Assembly: GCF_014191875.1 (NCBI RefSeq)
Contig: NZ_JACHXD010000013.1
Span: 1-64,000 of the forward strand
Origin: Pseudoduganella violacea
Lineage (GTDB): Bacteria > Pseudomonadota > Gammaproteobacteria > Burkholderiales > Burkholderiaceae_D
Length of the DNA stretch: 64,000 nucleotides
Reading direction: 5' to 3'
In this document: one piece after another, positions 19,423 through 27,914 of the stretch
Position numbering within the stretch: the stretch's first letter is position 1
How the letters are laid out: every line of letters starts with the position of its first letter
The notes under the pieces: model-generated
Database searches by the model: none
The model's input: only the letters and a program-made list of their open reading frames with translations
What the model was told of the DNA's origin: nothing
Position numbers and translations under genes: made by a program

Positions 19423-19776
19423 TCAGCGGCGGTGGCGGTAGTGACGGTGGCGGTGGCTGCTGAACACGAAGTCCAGGCCGATCGACACGGGCGGATAATA
19501 ATACGCGGGCGCCGGCGCATACACCGGGGCGTAGACCGGCCGGTACACGGGCGCTTCCACATAGGTGACCACCGGCTGCTCGATTACCGTGCGGTAGACC
19601 GGCGCCGCTTCCGTGGTGTACACCACGTTCGGGCCGCTGCGGCCCGGCCCCACATCCTGGACCGAGACGGTATGCCACTCGTAGGGATTGACGGGGGCGC
19701 TGCTGTAATACCGCGGACCGGGCGCCGCGCAACCGCTCAGGGCTACGACACCGGCCAAAGCCAATAAAGTTTTCAT
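19423..19776 (-). CDS. Tyr/Pro-rich lipoprotein with a basic tail
   Basis: 117 residues starting with a lipoprotein signal (MKTLLALAGVVALSGCAAPG; lipobox LSGC, Cys ~16). The mature part is low-complexity: repeated EAPVYRPVYAPVYAPAPAYYYPP, then VSIGLDFVFSS and a His/Arg-rich end HRHRHYRHRR. AGGAG lies upstream of the ATG. Small Tyr/Pro-rich lipoproteins of this kind are common in Burkholderiales outer membranes, with unknown function. The histidine-rich tail could bind metals, but that is speculation. Confidence 0.75.
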   Translation of the reverse strand: MKTLLALAGVVALSGCAAPGPRYYSSAPVNPYEWHTVSVQDVGPGRSGPNVVYTTEAAPVYRTVIEQPVVTYVEAPVYRPVYAPVYAPAPAYYYPPVSIGLDFVFSSHRHRHYRHRR

Positions 19777-19859
19777 CGCAATCTACTCCTCTCCCCGTCA
19801 CTATAAGAAAAATCCGCGCCGGGCGCCGCAGATTTACAGCTTGTTACACCATGCAAGGT

Positions 19860-20429
19860 TCAGATAAAGGGGATATCGCACTGGTCCAGGGCTTGGCCAT
19901 GCGCATCGAGGCGGCGCGCGCAGATATCGAAGCGCAAGCCATATTCAAATTCAATACGATAGACCTTGCCATAAGGCAGACTGATGGCCTGCTGCAAACT
20001 CTTGCGGTAGCTCAAAGCCCCCACGTCGGCTGGAATCGCCATCGCCGTGTGATGGTTGCGGCGGCGGTCTTGCTGGCGGCGGTGCACATCGACCAGCAAG
20101 CCCAGATCCAGGGTGATGCCGCCCGGCAGATAGCCAAAGCGCGTCGTGCTGCGCGAAGCGCTCAGCACGCCCCAATTGCAGTCCGCCTGCGCGCCCAGCG
20201 GGCAGTGCTTGATCTGCGCCAGCGGAAACACTTCCTCATGGTTCGCCAGCTCCTCCAGCGGCCAGCTGGTGCGCACACCGTCGCGCTTGCCGCTCAAGGG
20301 ATTGGTCCAGGTCATGGCATTCACCACGGACACGGTTTGCTTGTCGCGCGCCGGATCGTGCGGGCTGCGCATCAGCGAGCAACCCGACAGCAAAATCGCG
20401 GACAAAGGCAGACAAAGCAGATATTTCAT
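19860..20429 (-). CDS. Hypothetical lipoprotein
   Basis: 189 residues from ATG 20429, chosen because it begins a clean lipoprotein signal MKYLLCLPLSAILLSGCSLM (Cys ~17); the longer in-frame start at 20486 would bury it. The mature domain contains four more cysteines (KHCPL, ADCNWG, FDICARR, QCDIPF), probably paired as disulfides in the periplasm or outer membrane. Family not recognised. It is monocistronic on the minus strand. Confidence 0.7.
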   Translation of the reverse strand: MKYLLCLPLSAILLSGCSLMRSPHDPARDKQTVSVVNAMTWTNPLSGKRDGVRTSWPLEELANHEEVFPLAQIKHCPLGAQADCNWGVLSASRSTTRFGYLPGGITLDLGLLVDVHRRQQDRRRNHHTAMAIPADVGALSYRKSLQQAISLPYGKVYRIEFEYGLRFDICARRLDAHGQALDQCDIPFI

Positions 20430-20553
20430 CGGAGATTCGATAGTAGCCATAGATACAGAGTACCAGATCGGCAGCAAGGAATCCATTTCCCTTCATGAAG
20501 GCCTAAGCTCGCGCAACGCCGCGCAAGCCCCCGCCAACCAATTGCACCCACCA

Positions 20554-20606
20554 GTTGAGCCCGTGTCCACCTTGGTGCCTGGCACCAAGGTGGACACGGG
20601 CTCAAC
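20554..20606. repeat. Perfect 26-bp-arm palindrome (dispersed REP-like element)
   Basis: Left arm 20554-20579 and right arm 20581-20606 are exact reverse complements around a single T. The core GGTGCC-T-GGCACC flanked by TGTCCA/TGGACA is shared with two elements near 51.1 kb, so this is a dispersed intergenic repeat and not a gene-specific site. Confidence 0.8.
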
Positions 20607-20628
20607 CATGGCAAGGACGCGGGCGAAA

Positions 20629-20658
20629 AAAAACCGGTTCAGGGAACCGGTTTTTTCG
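20629..20658 (-). terminator. Terminator after the TonB-C genes (bidirectional)
   Basis: AAACCGGTTC (20631-20640) pairs with GAACCGGTTT (20644-20653) around AGG. A or T runs on both sides give a U tract in either direction. It lies 13 bases past the stop of the minus-strand gene. Confidence 0.85.
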
Positions 20659-20670
20659 GGGGAGGCAGAG

Positions 20671-21018
20671 TCAGTCGAGCTTCCAGGCGTAGTCGACCTT
20701 GGTCCAGGTCTGGTCGGGCTTGCCGTCCTTGGTGCCGGGCTTGAACTTGCAGGCGCTGATGGCCTTGATCGCGGCCTTGTCCAGGTTCTTGAAGCCGCTC
20801 GACTTCTCGATCTTGGAGTCCATCACATCGCCGCCGGCCGAAACCAGGAAGCTCATCGACACCGTGCCCTGCTCCTCATTCATCAGCGATGCTTTGGGAT
20901 ACTCGGCCTTGCAATTCTTGGCATCGAAACTGGCTGGCACTTCCGCTGCGTATGCCAGGGACGCATTTGCCAGCAGCACCACGGCTGCCGCACTCAACCA
21001 ACGCTTGTTCGAAGACAT
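20671..21018 (-). CDS. Short secreted TonB C-terminal-domain protein (copy 1)
   Basis: 115 residues from ATG 21018, with GGGGAA upstream; a TTG at 21030 is also in frame. A signal peptide (MSSNKRWLSAAAVVLLANASLAYAA) is followed directly by a TonB-C/TonB-like domain: CKAEYPKASLMNEEQGTVSMSFLV, GFKNLDKAAIKAI, CKFKPGTKDG. The membrane anchor and Pro-rich linker of a real TonB are missing, so it probably cannot transmit force and may act as a free periplasmic domain. The next gene is a close paralog, showing tandem duplication. Confidence 0.8.
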   Translation of the reverse strand: MSSNKRWLSAAAVVLLANASLAYAAEVPASFDAKNCKAEYPKASLMNEEQGTVSMSFLVSAGGDVMDSKIEKSSGFKNLDKAAIKAISACKFKPGTKDGKPDQTWTKVDYAWKLD

Positions 21019-21047
21019 CTGATTCCCCAATCGTATCTAAGAAAAGA

Positions 21048-21380
21048 TTACAGTGCCCAGACGTAGTCCACTTTGGTCCAGGTTTGCGCCACGGCGCCGT
21101 CCTTGGTGCCTGGTTTGAATTTGCAAGCGCTGATGGCTTTCACGGCAGCCTTGTCCAGGTTTTTGAAGCCGCTGGATTTGTCCACTTTGGATTCCACCAC
21201 GTCGCCGCTGGCCGAGACCAGGAAGGACATGGTCACGGCGCCCTGCTCTTCATTCATCAGCGAGGCTTTGGGATATTCAGCCTTGCAGTTCTTGGAATCG
21301 AAGGTGGCAGGAACTTCGCCGGCGAAGGCGGTACCGGAAACCAGGGCTGCTGCGACAAAACCGATCAAACGCTTGTTCAT
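21048..21380 (-). CDS. Short secreted TonB C-terminal-domain protein (copy 2)
   Basis: 110 residues: signal peptide MNKRLIGFVAAALVSGTAFA then the same TonB-C fold as the downstream copy, with the identical CKAEYPKASLMNEEQG and SSGFKNLDKAA blocks and two conserved cysteines. AGGAAAG precedes the ATG. It is 29 bases upstream of copy 1 on the same strand, and both probably form one transcript ending at the terminator near 20.64 kb. The MCP gene lies immediately upstream. Confidence 0.8.
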   Translation of the reverse strand: MNKRLIGFVAAALVSGTAFAGEVPATFDSKNCKAEYPKASLMNEEQGAVTMSFLVSASGDVVESKVDKSSGFKNLDKAAVKAISACKFKPGTKDGAVAQTWTKVDYVWAL

Positions 21381-21446
21381 GTTTTTACTTTCCTACGAAT
21401 GTTGAAATGTTTAGAAACCGTTAAAGACTGCTTGAAAACGTTACGC

Positions 21447-23180
21447 TCAGAATTCTTCCCACTCGTCGCCGGCGCTGGCCGTGGCGGCGATTTTCTTCGG
21501 CTTGGCCGGCGCGGCGGCGACGGCTTTTTTCGGCGCCGGACGCGGTGCTGCCACCGGCTTGGCCACGGTCACCGCGGTCACGGCCGGCAACGAGGCCAGC
21601 AGCGCGCGCTCGTCGGCGGGATCGAGCTTGAAGATGCTGACCACGCGCGCCAGTTCGCCGGCCTGGTCTTGCAGGCTTTGCGCGGCGGCGGCCGCTTCTT
21701 CCACCAGCGCGGCGTTCTGCTGGGTCATGCTGTCCATCTCGATGATGGACTGGTTGACCTGCTCGATGCCGGCGCTCTGCTCTTGCGAAGCGTTGGCGAT
21801 CTCGCCCATGATGTCGGTGACGCGGCGCACGGAGGCGACCACTTCATCCATCGTCACGCCGGCCTGGCCCACCAGTTTCGAACCGCGTTCGACTTTCTCC
21901 ACGGAGTCGCCGATCAGGGCCTTGATTTCTTTCGCGGCGCCAGCGGAGCGCTGGGCCAGGTTGCGCACTTCGGAAGCCACCACGGCGAAGCCGCGGCCTT
22001 GTTCGCCGGCGCGCGCCGCTTCCACGGCGGCGTTCAGCGCCAGGATATTGGTCTGGAAGGCGATGCCGTCGATGACGCCGATGATGTCCACGATCTTGTT
22101 GGCCGATTCGTTGATCGAGCTCATGGTGTCGACCACTTGCGAGACCACGGCGCCGCCCTTGCGCGCCACGTCGGAGGCATTGGCCGCCAGCTGGTTCGCT
22201 TCGCGGGCATTGTCGGCATTCTGTTTCACGGTGGAGGTCAGTTCTTCCATCGCGGAAGCGGTTTTCTCCAGCGAGGACGCCTGCATCTCGGTGCGCGAGG
22301 AGAGGTCGATATTGCCGGCGGCGATTTCGCGCGAGGCGGTGCCGATGGTTTCGGTGCCGTTGCGCACCTGGCCGACGATGCCAACCAGGGAGTCGCGCAT
22401 TTCGCGCATCTCGGACAGCAGGCTGTTCTTGTCGGTGGCATCGGTGTCGATGACGATCGACAGGTCGCCGTTGGCGATGCTGCCGGCGATCGAGGCGGTG
22501 TAGTCAGGCTCGCCGCCCAGTTGTTTCAGCAGGCCGCGGGTAATCACATACGCGGCGATCACGCTGATGATCACGGCCAGGGTACCCATCAGGATCATGA
22601 AGGTGCGCGCGCTGGAGAAGCCTTCGGCGGCATCCACCTGCACTTGCGCATTCAGCTTGTCTTCCAGGGCGGCCAGCTGGTCCAGCGCTTCCATCCACTT
22701 CTTCTGGGCCGGACGGATTTCCTTGATCATCACCTTGGTGGCGTCGACGGCGTTATTGGCCATCCACAGATCGATGGCTTTCTTCACCGCCGGCAGCGTG
22801 GCCGCTTCGTGTTCCTTGATCTGGGCCAGCAGGGCTTTTTCTTCCGGCGTCGCTTCGATGGCGAATTGCGCTTCGAGCTTTTTCAGCGCGCCTTCGTATT
22901 TGTCGGCCTGGGCCTTGATGCGGTTTACTTCCGGCTCCATATCGGAGGCATCGGACATCAGGGTCAGCACGCGCAGCGAAGTAATGCGGTCAGCGACGTT
23001 GTTGCGCATATCGATCACCAGGCGGGTCACTACATTATTGAAGCTGACCACGTGATCGAGACGGTCCTGAATCTGGCCCATGCGCAAAATACCCACCGCC
23101 GTCACGGCGACCAGGAACACCAGCACCAGCGCAAATCCGAGACCCAGACGCGTCCCCACCTTCATTTTTGCTAAATTCAT
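21447..23180 (-). CDS. Methyl-accepting chemotaxis protein with CheR-binding tail
   Basis: 577 residues. N-terminal TM1 (LGLGFALVLVFLVAVTAVGIL), a four-helix-bundle periplasmic sensor (~35-190), TM2 (~192-212), HAMP, then the cytoplasmic signalling domain with the hairpin tip IDGIAFQTNILALNAAVEAA RAGEQGRGFAVVA split here across residues ~370-400. A long Ala/Lys/Pro linker leads to a C-terminal EWEEF, a pentapeptide of the xWxxF type that tethers CheR/CheB in E. coli Tar and Tsr. The ligand is unknown. It sits upstream of the two TonB-C genes. Confidence 0.95.
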   Translation of the reverse strand: MNLAKMKVGTRLGLGFALVLVFLVAVTAVGILRMGQIQDRLDHVVSFNNVVTRLVIDMRNNVADRITSLRVLTLMSDASDMEPEVNRIKAQADKYEGALKKLEAQFAIEATPEEKALLAQIKEHEAATLPAVKKAIDLWMANNAVDATKVMIKEIRPAQKKWMEALDQLAALEDKLNAQVQVDAAEGFSSARTFMILMGTLAVIISVIAAYVITRGLLKQLGGEPDYTASIAGSIANGDLSIVIDTDATDKNSLLSEMREMRDSLVGIVGQVRNGTETIGTASREIAAGNIDLSSRTEMQASSLEKTASAMEELTSTVKQNADNAREANQLAANASDVARKGGAVVSQVVDTMSSINESANKIVDIIGVIDGIAFQTNILALNAAVEAARAGEQGRGFAVVASEVRNLAQRSAGAAKEIKALIGDSVEKVERGSKLVGQAGVTMDEVVASVRRVTDIMGEIANASQEQSAGIEQVNQSIIEMDSMTQQNAALVEEAAAAAQSLQDQAGELARVVSIFKLDPADERALLASLPAVTAVTVAKPVAAPRPAPKKAVAAAPAKPKKIAATASAGDEWEEF

Positions 23181-23541
23181 TTCGGCTCTTCGTAAAGTGT
23201 TTATTACTTATTTAGATTGCCCAGGAATGCAACGTGTGTACGTTGACAACATTCACTGACCCTTGCTGCTACGCAAGTAATGACAGTAGCAAACAATGAC
23301 TGCGAATGCAAAAATTTGCGGTCTGACGATGCAGGAATCTGTCGTTTTTTCGAAGCGCCGAACGGACCGCGACTCAGCGCGTACACACCGCTGTAAAACT
23401 GCTAAATAGTGTGTATATTCTGAAATTATAGAGGCAAATTTTGCCACAGGGCAATCATTTGCTGTAGGGAATTTGCACAACCGTGATTTCTACGTGGAAA
23501 TACGTATTGCGCTGAAGAATATACTGCGAAGGTGTGGAAAA
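23181..23541. other. Gene-free region upstream of the MCP gene
   Basis: About 360 AT-richer bases between the MCP start and the dusA stop. Open frames here are short and lack ribosome-binding sites or recognisable products. It should contain the MCP promoter. A TAAA...GCCG pair near the start codon has the wrong spacing for a FliA promoter and was not accepted. Confidence 0.5.
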
Positions 23542-24573
23542 TCAGGCGGCGAGCGGGTGGCGCTGCAGGGCGCGTAACAGCAGCTGCGGGTCGCCGGCGG
23601 CCAGCTGGCGCGCGTCGGACAGGGTCTGGCGGAATTGGCGGGCGCCCGGCAAGCCTTGCATCAAGCCCAGCATATGGCGCGTGATGGTGTTCAGCTTCAA
23701 ACCCTTGCCGCCATCCTTGGCCAGTTGGGCGCTGATATACGGGATCATGGCGCGCAGCACGTCTTCGCGGCTTTTCACCGGCGTATCGGCGCCATAGTAG
23801 CGCTGGTCGAAGGTCGCCATCAGATAAGGGTTGTGGTAAGCCTCGCGGCCCAGCATCACGCCATCGACGTGCTGCAGATGCAGGTCGATTTCGGCCTCGG
23901 TCTTGATGCCGCCGTTGATGATGATTTCGAAGTCAGGAAAATCGCGTTTCAGGCGGTAGGCGAAGTCGTATTTGAGCGGCGGAATCTCGCGGTTTTCCTT
24001 GGGCGAGAGGCCTTTCAGGATGGCGTTGCGCGCATGCACGACGAAGGTGGTGCAGCCGGCGTCGGCCACCGTGCCGACGAAGTCGCGCACGAAGTCATAG
24101 GATTCGCTCTGGTCGATGCCGATGCGGTGCTTGACCGTGACGTCGATGGTGACGGCGTCGCGCATGGCTTTCACGCAATCGGCCACCAGTTGCGGTTCGG
24201 CCATCAGGCAGGCGCCGAAAGCGCCCTTCTGCACCCGCTCCGACGGGCAGCCGCAATTCAGGTTGATCTCGTCGTAGCCCCATTGCTGGCCCAGTTTGGC
24301 GCTGGTGGCCAGGTCGGCCGGATCGCTGCCGCCCAGCTGCAGGGCGACCGGATGCTCTTCCTCGTTGAAACGCAGGTGGCGCTCCACGTCGCCGTAGACC
24401 AGGGCGCCGGTCGTCACCATCTCCGTATACAGCCAGGTGTGGCGCGTGATCTGGCGGTGGAAGACGCGGCAATGGCGATCCGTCCAATCCATCATCGGCG
24501 CCACGGACAGGCGGCGGCCACGCACAGGAGCGGTCGCGGAAGTGTCGGAGGTAGGCGCAGAAATCGTGGTCAT
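23542..24573 (-). CDS. dusA: tRNA-dihydrouridine synthase A
   Basis: 343 residues. An FMN-dependent enzyme that reduces uridine in the tRNA D-loop (U20/U20a in E. coli). Visible are the TIM-barrel start RRLSVAPMMDWTDRHCRVF, LQLGGSDPADLA, INLNCGCPSERVQKGAFGACLM (catalytic Cys region), VKHRIGID, FVVHARNA and INGGI. The longer KGLSPKENREIPPL segment favours DusA over DusB/DusC. Monocistronic. Confidence 0.96.
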   Translation of the reverse strand: MTTISAPTSDTSATAPVRGRRLSVAPMMDWTDRHCRVFHRQITRHTWLYTEMVTTGALVYGDVERHLRFNEEEHPVALQLGGSDPADLATSAKLGQQWGYDEINLNCGCPSERVQKGAFGACLMAEPQLVADCVKAMRDAVTIDVTVKHRIGIDQSESYDFVRDFVGTVADAGCTTFVVHARNAILKGLSPKENREIPPLKYDFAYRLKRDFPDFEIIINGGIKTEAEIDLHLQHVDGVMLGREAYHNPYLMATFDQRYYGADTPVKSREDVLRAMIPYISAQLAKDGGKGLKLNTITRHMLGLMQGLPGARQFRQTLSDARQLAAGDPQLLLRALQRHPLAA

Positions 24574-24609
24574 GACGGCAACAGACTAGGCAAGGAAGCG
24601 GGGCCGCAC

Positions 24610-24615
24610 ATTATA
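24610..24615 (-). promoter_or_regulatory. Possible -10 element of dusA
   Basis: A perfect TATAAT on the minus strand lies 37-42 bases upstream of the dusA start. No good -35 is visible at 16-18 bases, so the call is weak. Confidence 0.35.
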
Positions 24616-24698
24616 CAGGCATCCGGCCTGGCTGCCGCCGGCCATGCGCGCACCGGCCGCCGCGCCGCGAGCGGGCCGCCCGGCCGGCGGCCGGGCGC

Positions 24699-24965
24699 TC
24701 AGGCGCAGCGCTTAAAAAAAGGATGGGGCTGGTGCACGGGAACGTAGAAGCGCAGGCGCTTGCCGCGGTGGTAGGCGCCGCGCAGGCGGTTGGTCACTTC
24801 CCACACCTTGGGATAGCTGTCGTTGACTTCGACCAGGGCCCAAGGGCTGTCGGGATCGCCCTCGCGCACGAAGTGCACGCTGACGACGTTGAAGTAGCGC
24901 TTCAGCTCCGCCTCGACTTCTTGCTCCTTATCGTCGCCGCGCAGACCGGACAGGATGATTTGCAT
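24699..24965 (-). CDS. Small RRM-like hypothetical protein
   Basis: 88 residues: MQIILSGLRGDD, a helix, NVVSVHFVREGD, SPWALVEVN, a helix and then RLRFYVP. This is the beta-alpha-beta-beta-alpha-beta order of an RRM fold, with RNP2-like (IILSGL) and RNP1-like (PWALVEV) strands, though the aromatic RNA-contact residues are poorly conserved. It is 8 bases downstream of fabI and likely ends that operon. Function unknown. Confidence 0.65.
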   Translation of the reverse strand: MQIILSGLRGDDKEQEVEAELKRYFNVVSVHFVREGDPDSPWALVEVNDSYPKVWEVTNRLRGAYHRGKRLRFYVPVHQPHPFFKRCA

Positions 24966-24973
24966 ATGCCTCC

Positions 24974-25750
24974 TCAGGCAATGATGTTGAGGCCGCCGTC
25001 CACGTACACGGTGCTGCCGGTCAGGCGCCGGGCATAGGGCGAGGCGAGGTAGGCGCAGGTGCTGCCCACGTCCATGATATCGACCAGCTCGCCGATCGGG
25101 GCGCGCGCCACGGCGTCGCTCAGCAGCAGGTCGAAGTCTTTCAGGCCGGAGGCGGCGCGCGTCTGCAGCGGGCCGGGCGAGATGGCATGCACGCGGATGT
25201 CCTGCTGCCCCAGCTCATACGCCAGGTAGCGGCAGGACGCTTCCAGCGCCGCCTTGACCGGCCCCATGACGTTATAGTTGGGCACCACCTTGTCGGCGCC
25301 GTGATAGCTCATGGCGAACATGGCGCCGCCCTCCGTCATCAGCGGCGCGGCCAGGCGCGCCATGCGCACGAAGGAGTGGCAGGAAACGTCCATGGCTTGC
25401 AGGAAGCCTTCGGCCGAGCAGTGCAGCAGGCCGCCCTGCAAATCCTCTTTCGGCGCGAAGGCGATCGAATGCACCAGGATGTCGAGCCGGTCCCAGCGCT
25501 CTGCGATGGCGGCGAAGGCGCTTTCCAGCTGGCCGGGCTGGGACACGTCGAGCGGCAGCAGCAGCGCGGCGCCCAGCTCCCGCGCCAGCGGTTCGACATG
25601 CGGCCGCGCCTTCTCGTTCAGATAGGTCAGCGCCACTTCGGCGCCGAGTTCGCGGAACACCTTGGCGCAGCCGTAGGCGATCGAATGCTCGTTGGCGACG
25701 CCGACAATCAGGGCGCGCCGCCCTTCGAGGATGCGATGGGGGGCATTCAT
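24974..25750 (-). CDS. fabI: Enoyl-ACP reductase, FabI type (operon paralog)
   Basis: 258 residues, SDR fold. The NADH site is GVANEHSIAYGCAKVF. The active-site motif MSYHGADKVVPNYNVMGPVKAALE, with Tyr-x6-Lys, matches FabI. DVSQPGQ and HSIAFAPK also fit. It reduces the enoyl double bond in fatty-acid elongation. Clustered after ackA (overlap ATGA) it is probably a second FabI serving acyl-CoA/storage metabolism rather than the housekeeping enzyme, which is inferred from its neighbours. Confidence 0.9.
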   Translation of the reverse strand: MNAPHRILEGRRALIVGVANEHSIAYGCAKVFRELGAEVALTYLNEKARPHVEPLARELGAALLLPLDVSQPGQLESAFAAIAERWDRLDILVHSIAFAPKEDLQGGLLHCSAEGFLQAMDVSCHSFVRMARLAAPLMTEGGAMFAMSYHGADKVVPNYNVMGPVKAALEASCRYLAYELGQQDIRVHAISPGPLQTRAASGLKDFDLLLSDAVARAPIGELVDIMDVGSTCAYLASPYARRLTGSTVYVDGGLNIIA

Positions 25751-26958
25751 GCGCGCCCGCCTTTCTGCTGCGCCTTCCGCTGCATCTCCAGCGCGTGGCG
25801 GGCGATCATCAATTCCTCGTTGGCCGGCAGCACCCAGACCGGCACCGCGCTGTCCGGCGCGCTGATGCAGGCCTGCCCCGACTCGTTGGCGGCGGCATCG
25901 ATCCGCACGCCGAGCCAGGCGGCGTCGCGGCAGACGGCGGCGCGCACGCGGGCGCTGTTCTCGCCGATGCCGCCGGTGAACACCAGGGCGTCAAGTCCGC
26001 CCAGCGCCGCCGCCAGCGAACCGAGTTCGCGCCCGATGCGGTATACGAACAGGTCGATGGCCAGGCGCGCGCGCGGATCGCTGCTCGCTTCCAGCGTGCG
26101 CATATCGGAAGAGATGCCGGACACGCCGAGCAAGCCCGATTGCTGGTACAGCAGGCGTTCGATCTCGCCCTGCTCCATCTTCAATTCGCTTTGCAGGAAC
26201 AGCACCACGCCCGGATCGACGCTGCCGCAGCGCGTGCCCATGGGCAGGCCATCGACGGCGGTGAAGCCCATGGTGCTGGCCACGCTGCGTCCGGCGTGGA
26301 TGGCGCACATGCTGGCGCCATTGCCCAGATGGGCCGCCACCACGCGCGCCTTGTCCAGCGAGTGGTCCAGCTCGGGCAGCTGGCTGGCCAGGTATTCATA
26401 GGACAGGCCGTGGAAACCGTAGCGGCGTATGCCGAGCGAGGTGATCGAGGGCGGCAGCGCGAAGGCCTGGGCCAGTTCCGGCTGGGCGGTGTGGAAGGCG
26501 GTGTCGAAGCAGCCGATCTGCAGCACCTCGGGCGCCATCTCCAGCACGCTGCGCACCGGCGCCAGATTATGCGGCTGGTGCAGCGGCGCCAATGGAATCA
26601 ACCGCTCCAACTGGGCCAGCACGTCCGCGTCCAGGCGCACCGGGGCCGAGAACAGCGTGCCGCCATGCACGATGCGGTGGCCGATGGCGGCCACGGTGCG
26701 GCCATCGAGATGGGTGTGGGCGAAGTCGAACAGGAAGCGCATCGCCGTCTCGTGGCTGATCGCCGCGCCCTGCCAGCGGTGCTCGGCGACGCTGACGCCA
26801 TCCTCGCCGGTGGCGACGAAGTAGGCGTCGCCGGTGTAGAGTTTTTCGACCTTGCCCTTCATGAGCAGGGCCAGCTCGCCTTCGCGCTCGCCATACAGGG
26901 AGAATTTGATGCTGGAGGAACCGGCGTTGACGACGACAATCGTTTCAGCGGCCTGCAT
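25747..26958 (-). CDS. ackA: Acetate kinase
   Basis: 403 residues from ATG 26958, preceded by GGGAGG inside the end of the pta-like gene; the open frame extends further upstream but that part is a shadow of the neighbouring gene. Motifs: VVVNAGSSSIKFSLY at the N-terminus, GHRIVHGG, CFDTAFH, RYGFHGLSYEY, HLGNGASMCAI and FTGGIGENSARVR. Converts acetyl-phosphate plus ADP to acetate plus ATP. Overlaps fabI by four bases and follows pta by two, so the three are coupled. Confidence 0.95.
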   Translation of the reverse strand: MQAAETIVVVNAGSSSIKFSLYGEREGELALLMKGKVEKLYTGDAYFVATGEDGVSVAEHRWQGAAISHETAMRFLFDFAHTHLDGRTVAAIGHRIVHGGTLFSAPVRLDADVLAQLERLIPLAPLHQPHNLAPVRSVLEMAPEVLQIGCFDTAFHTAQPELAQAFALPPSITSLGIRRYGFHGLSYEYLASQLPELDHSLDKARVVAAHLGNGASMCAIHAGRSVASTMGFTAVDGLPMGTRCGSVDPGVVLFLQSELKMEQGEIERLLYQQSGLLGVSGISSDMRTLEASSDPRARLAIDLFVYRIGRELGSLAAALGGLDALVFTGGIGENSARVRAAVCRDAAWLGVRIDAAANESGQACISAPDSAVPVWVLPANEELMIARHALEMQRKAQQKGGRA

Positions 26959-26960
26959 CC

Positions 26961-27914
26961 TCAGCCTCCCAGCACTTTGGCGCCGGACAGCTTGCTGCTG
27001 GCGATCAGCGAGGCCACGGCGCAGGAAGCCAGGCGGGCCGCCACGGAATCGGCGCGGCTGGTGAGGATGATGGGCACGCGCGCACCGAGCACGATGCCGG
27101 CGGCGTCGGCATCGGCCATGAAGCTCAAGCTCTTGGCCAGCATATTGCCCGCCTCCAGGTCCGGCACCAGCAGCACATTGGCGCGGCCGGCCACCGGCGA
27201 GGTCAGGTTCTTCACCGCCGCCGCCTGCAGATTGACGGCGTTGTCCAGCGCCAGCGGGCCATCCAGGCGGCCACCGGTGATCTGGCCGCGCTCGGCCATC
27301 TTGCACAGGGCCGCCGCTTCGATGGTCGACGGCATTTTCGGATTCACCGTTTCCACCGCCGCCAGGATGGCGACGCGCACCTCTTCGAAGGCGAGGATGT
27401 GCGCCAGGTCGATGGCGTTCTGCACGATGTCGACCTTCTCGGCCAGCGTGGGCGCGATATTCACGGCGGCGTCGGTGATGATGAGCGGCTCGGCATACCC
27501 CGGCACGTCCATCACGAAGCAGTGGCTCAGGCGGCGCGCCGTGCGCAAGCCGCCTTCGCTGCGCACCACGGCGCCCATCAGCTCATCGGTGTGCAGGCTG
27601 CCCTTCATCAGCGCGGCGGCCTTCCCTTCGCGCACCAGATCGACGGCGCATTCGGCCGAGGCGTGGCTGTGCTGCGTATCGACGATGGGCAGGGACGCGA
27701 TATTCAGATCGGCTTCCAGCGCGGCCTGGCGGATGCGTTCGGCCGGGCCGACCAGGATCGGCGCGATCAGGCCGAGACGGGCCGCGTCGAGCGCCGATTC
27801 CAGCGCGTAGCGGTCGCAGGCATGAGCCACGGCCACGGCGGGCGGCGTGGCGCTGCGGGCGGCGGCGATCAGGCGGTCGTAATGCAGGTGGGCAGTGCGG
27901 GGACTTGCACTCAT
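26961..27914 (-). CDS. Phosphate acetyl/butyryltransferase
   Basis: 317 residues of the PTA_PTB family: VAVAHACDRYALESALDAA at the N-terminus, LMKGSLHTDELMGAVV, RLSHCFVMDVPGY, ITDAAVNIAPTL, GPLALDNAVN and NVLLVPDLEAGNMLAKSL. It transfers acyl groups between CoA and phosphate, supplying acetyl-phosphate to the adjacent acetate kinase. Short single-domain form, unlike long E. coli Pta. Butyryl- rather than acetyl-CoA specificity cannot be told from sequence. Starts inside the stop of the DUF3141 gene (ATGA). Confidence 0.9.
   Translation of the reverse strand: MSASPRTAHLHYDRLIAAARSATPPAVAVAHACDRYALESALDAARLGLIAPILVGPAERIRQAALEADLNIASLPIVDTQHSHASAECAVDLVREGKAAALMKGSLHTDELMGAVVRSEGGLRTARRLSHCFVMDVPGYAEPLIITDAAVNIAPTLAEKVDIVQNAIDLAHILAFEEVRVAILAAVETVNPKMPSTIEAAALCKMAERGQITGGRLDGPLALDNAVNLQAAAVKNLTSPVAGRANVLLVPDLEAGNMLAKSLSFMADADAAGIVLGARVPIILTSRADSVAARLASCAVASLIASSKLSGAKVLGG

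Noticed and set aside
23181..23230. FliA-like promoter (TAAA...GCCG) in front of the MCP gene
   Set aside because: Spacing between the two boxes is 13 bases, not 15, and the -10-like box touches the start codon.
23204..23480. Two short minus-strand ORFs between MCP and dusA
   Set aside because: No ribosome-binding sites, no recognisable products, and atypical codon use; the gap is better read as promoter DNA.
24678..24696. GCCCGGCC-GGC-GGCCGGGC hairpin as a terminator
   Set aside because: Strong stem but no T tract on either strand; treated as GC-rich noise between operons.
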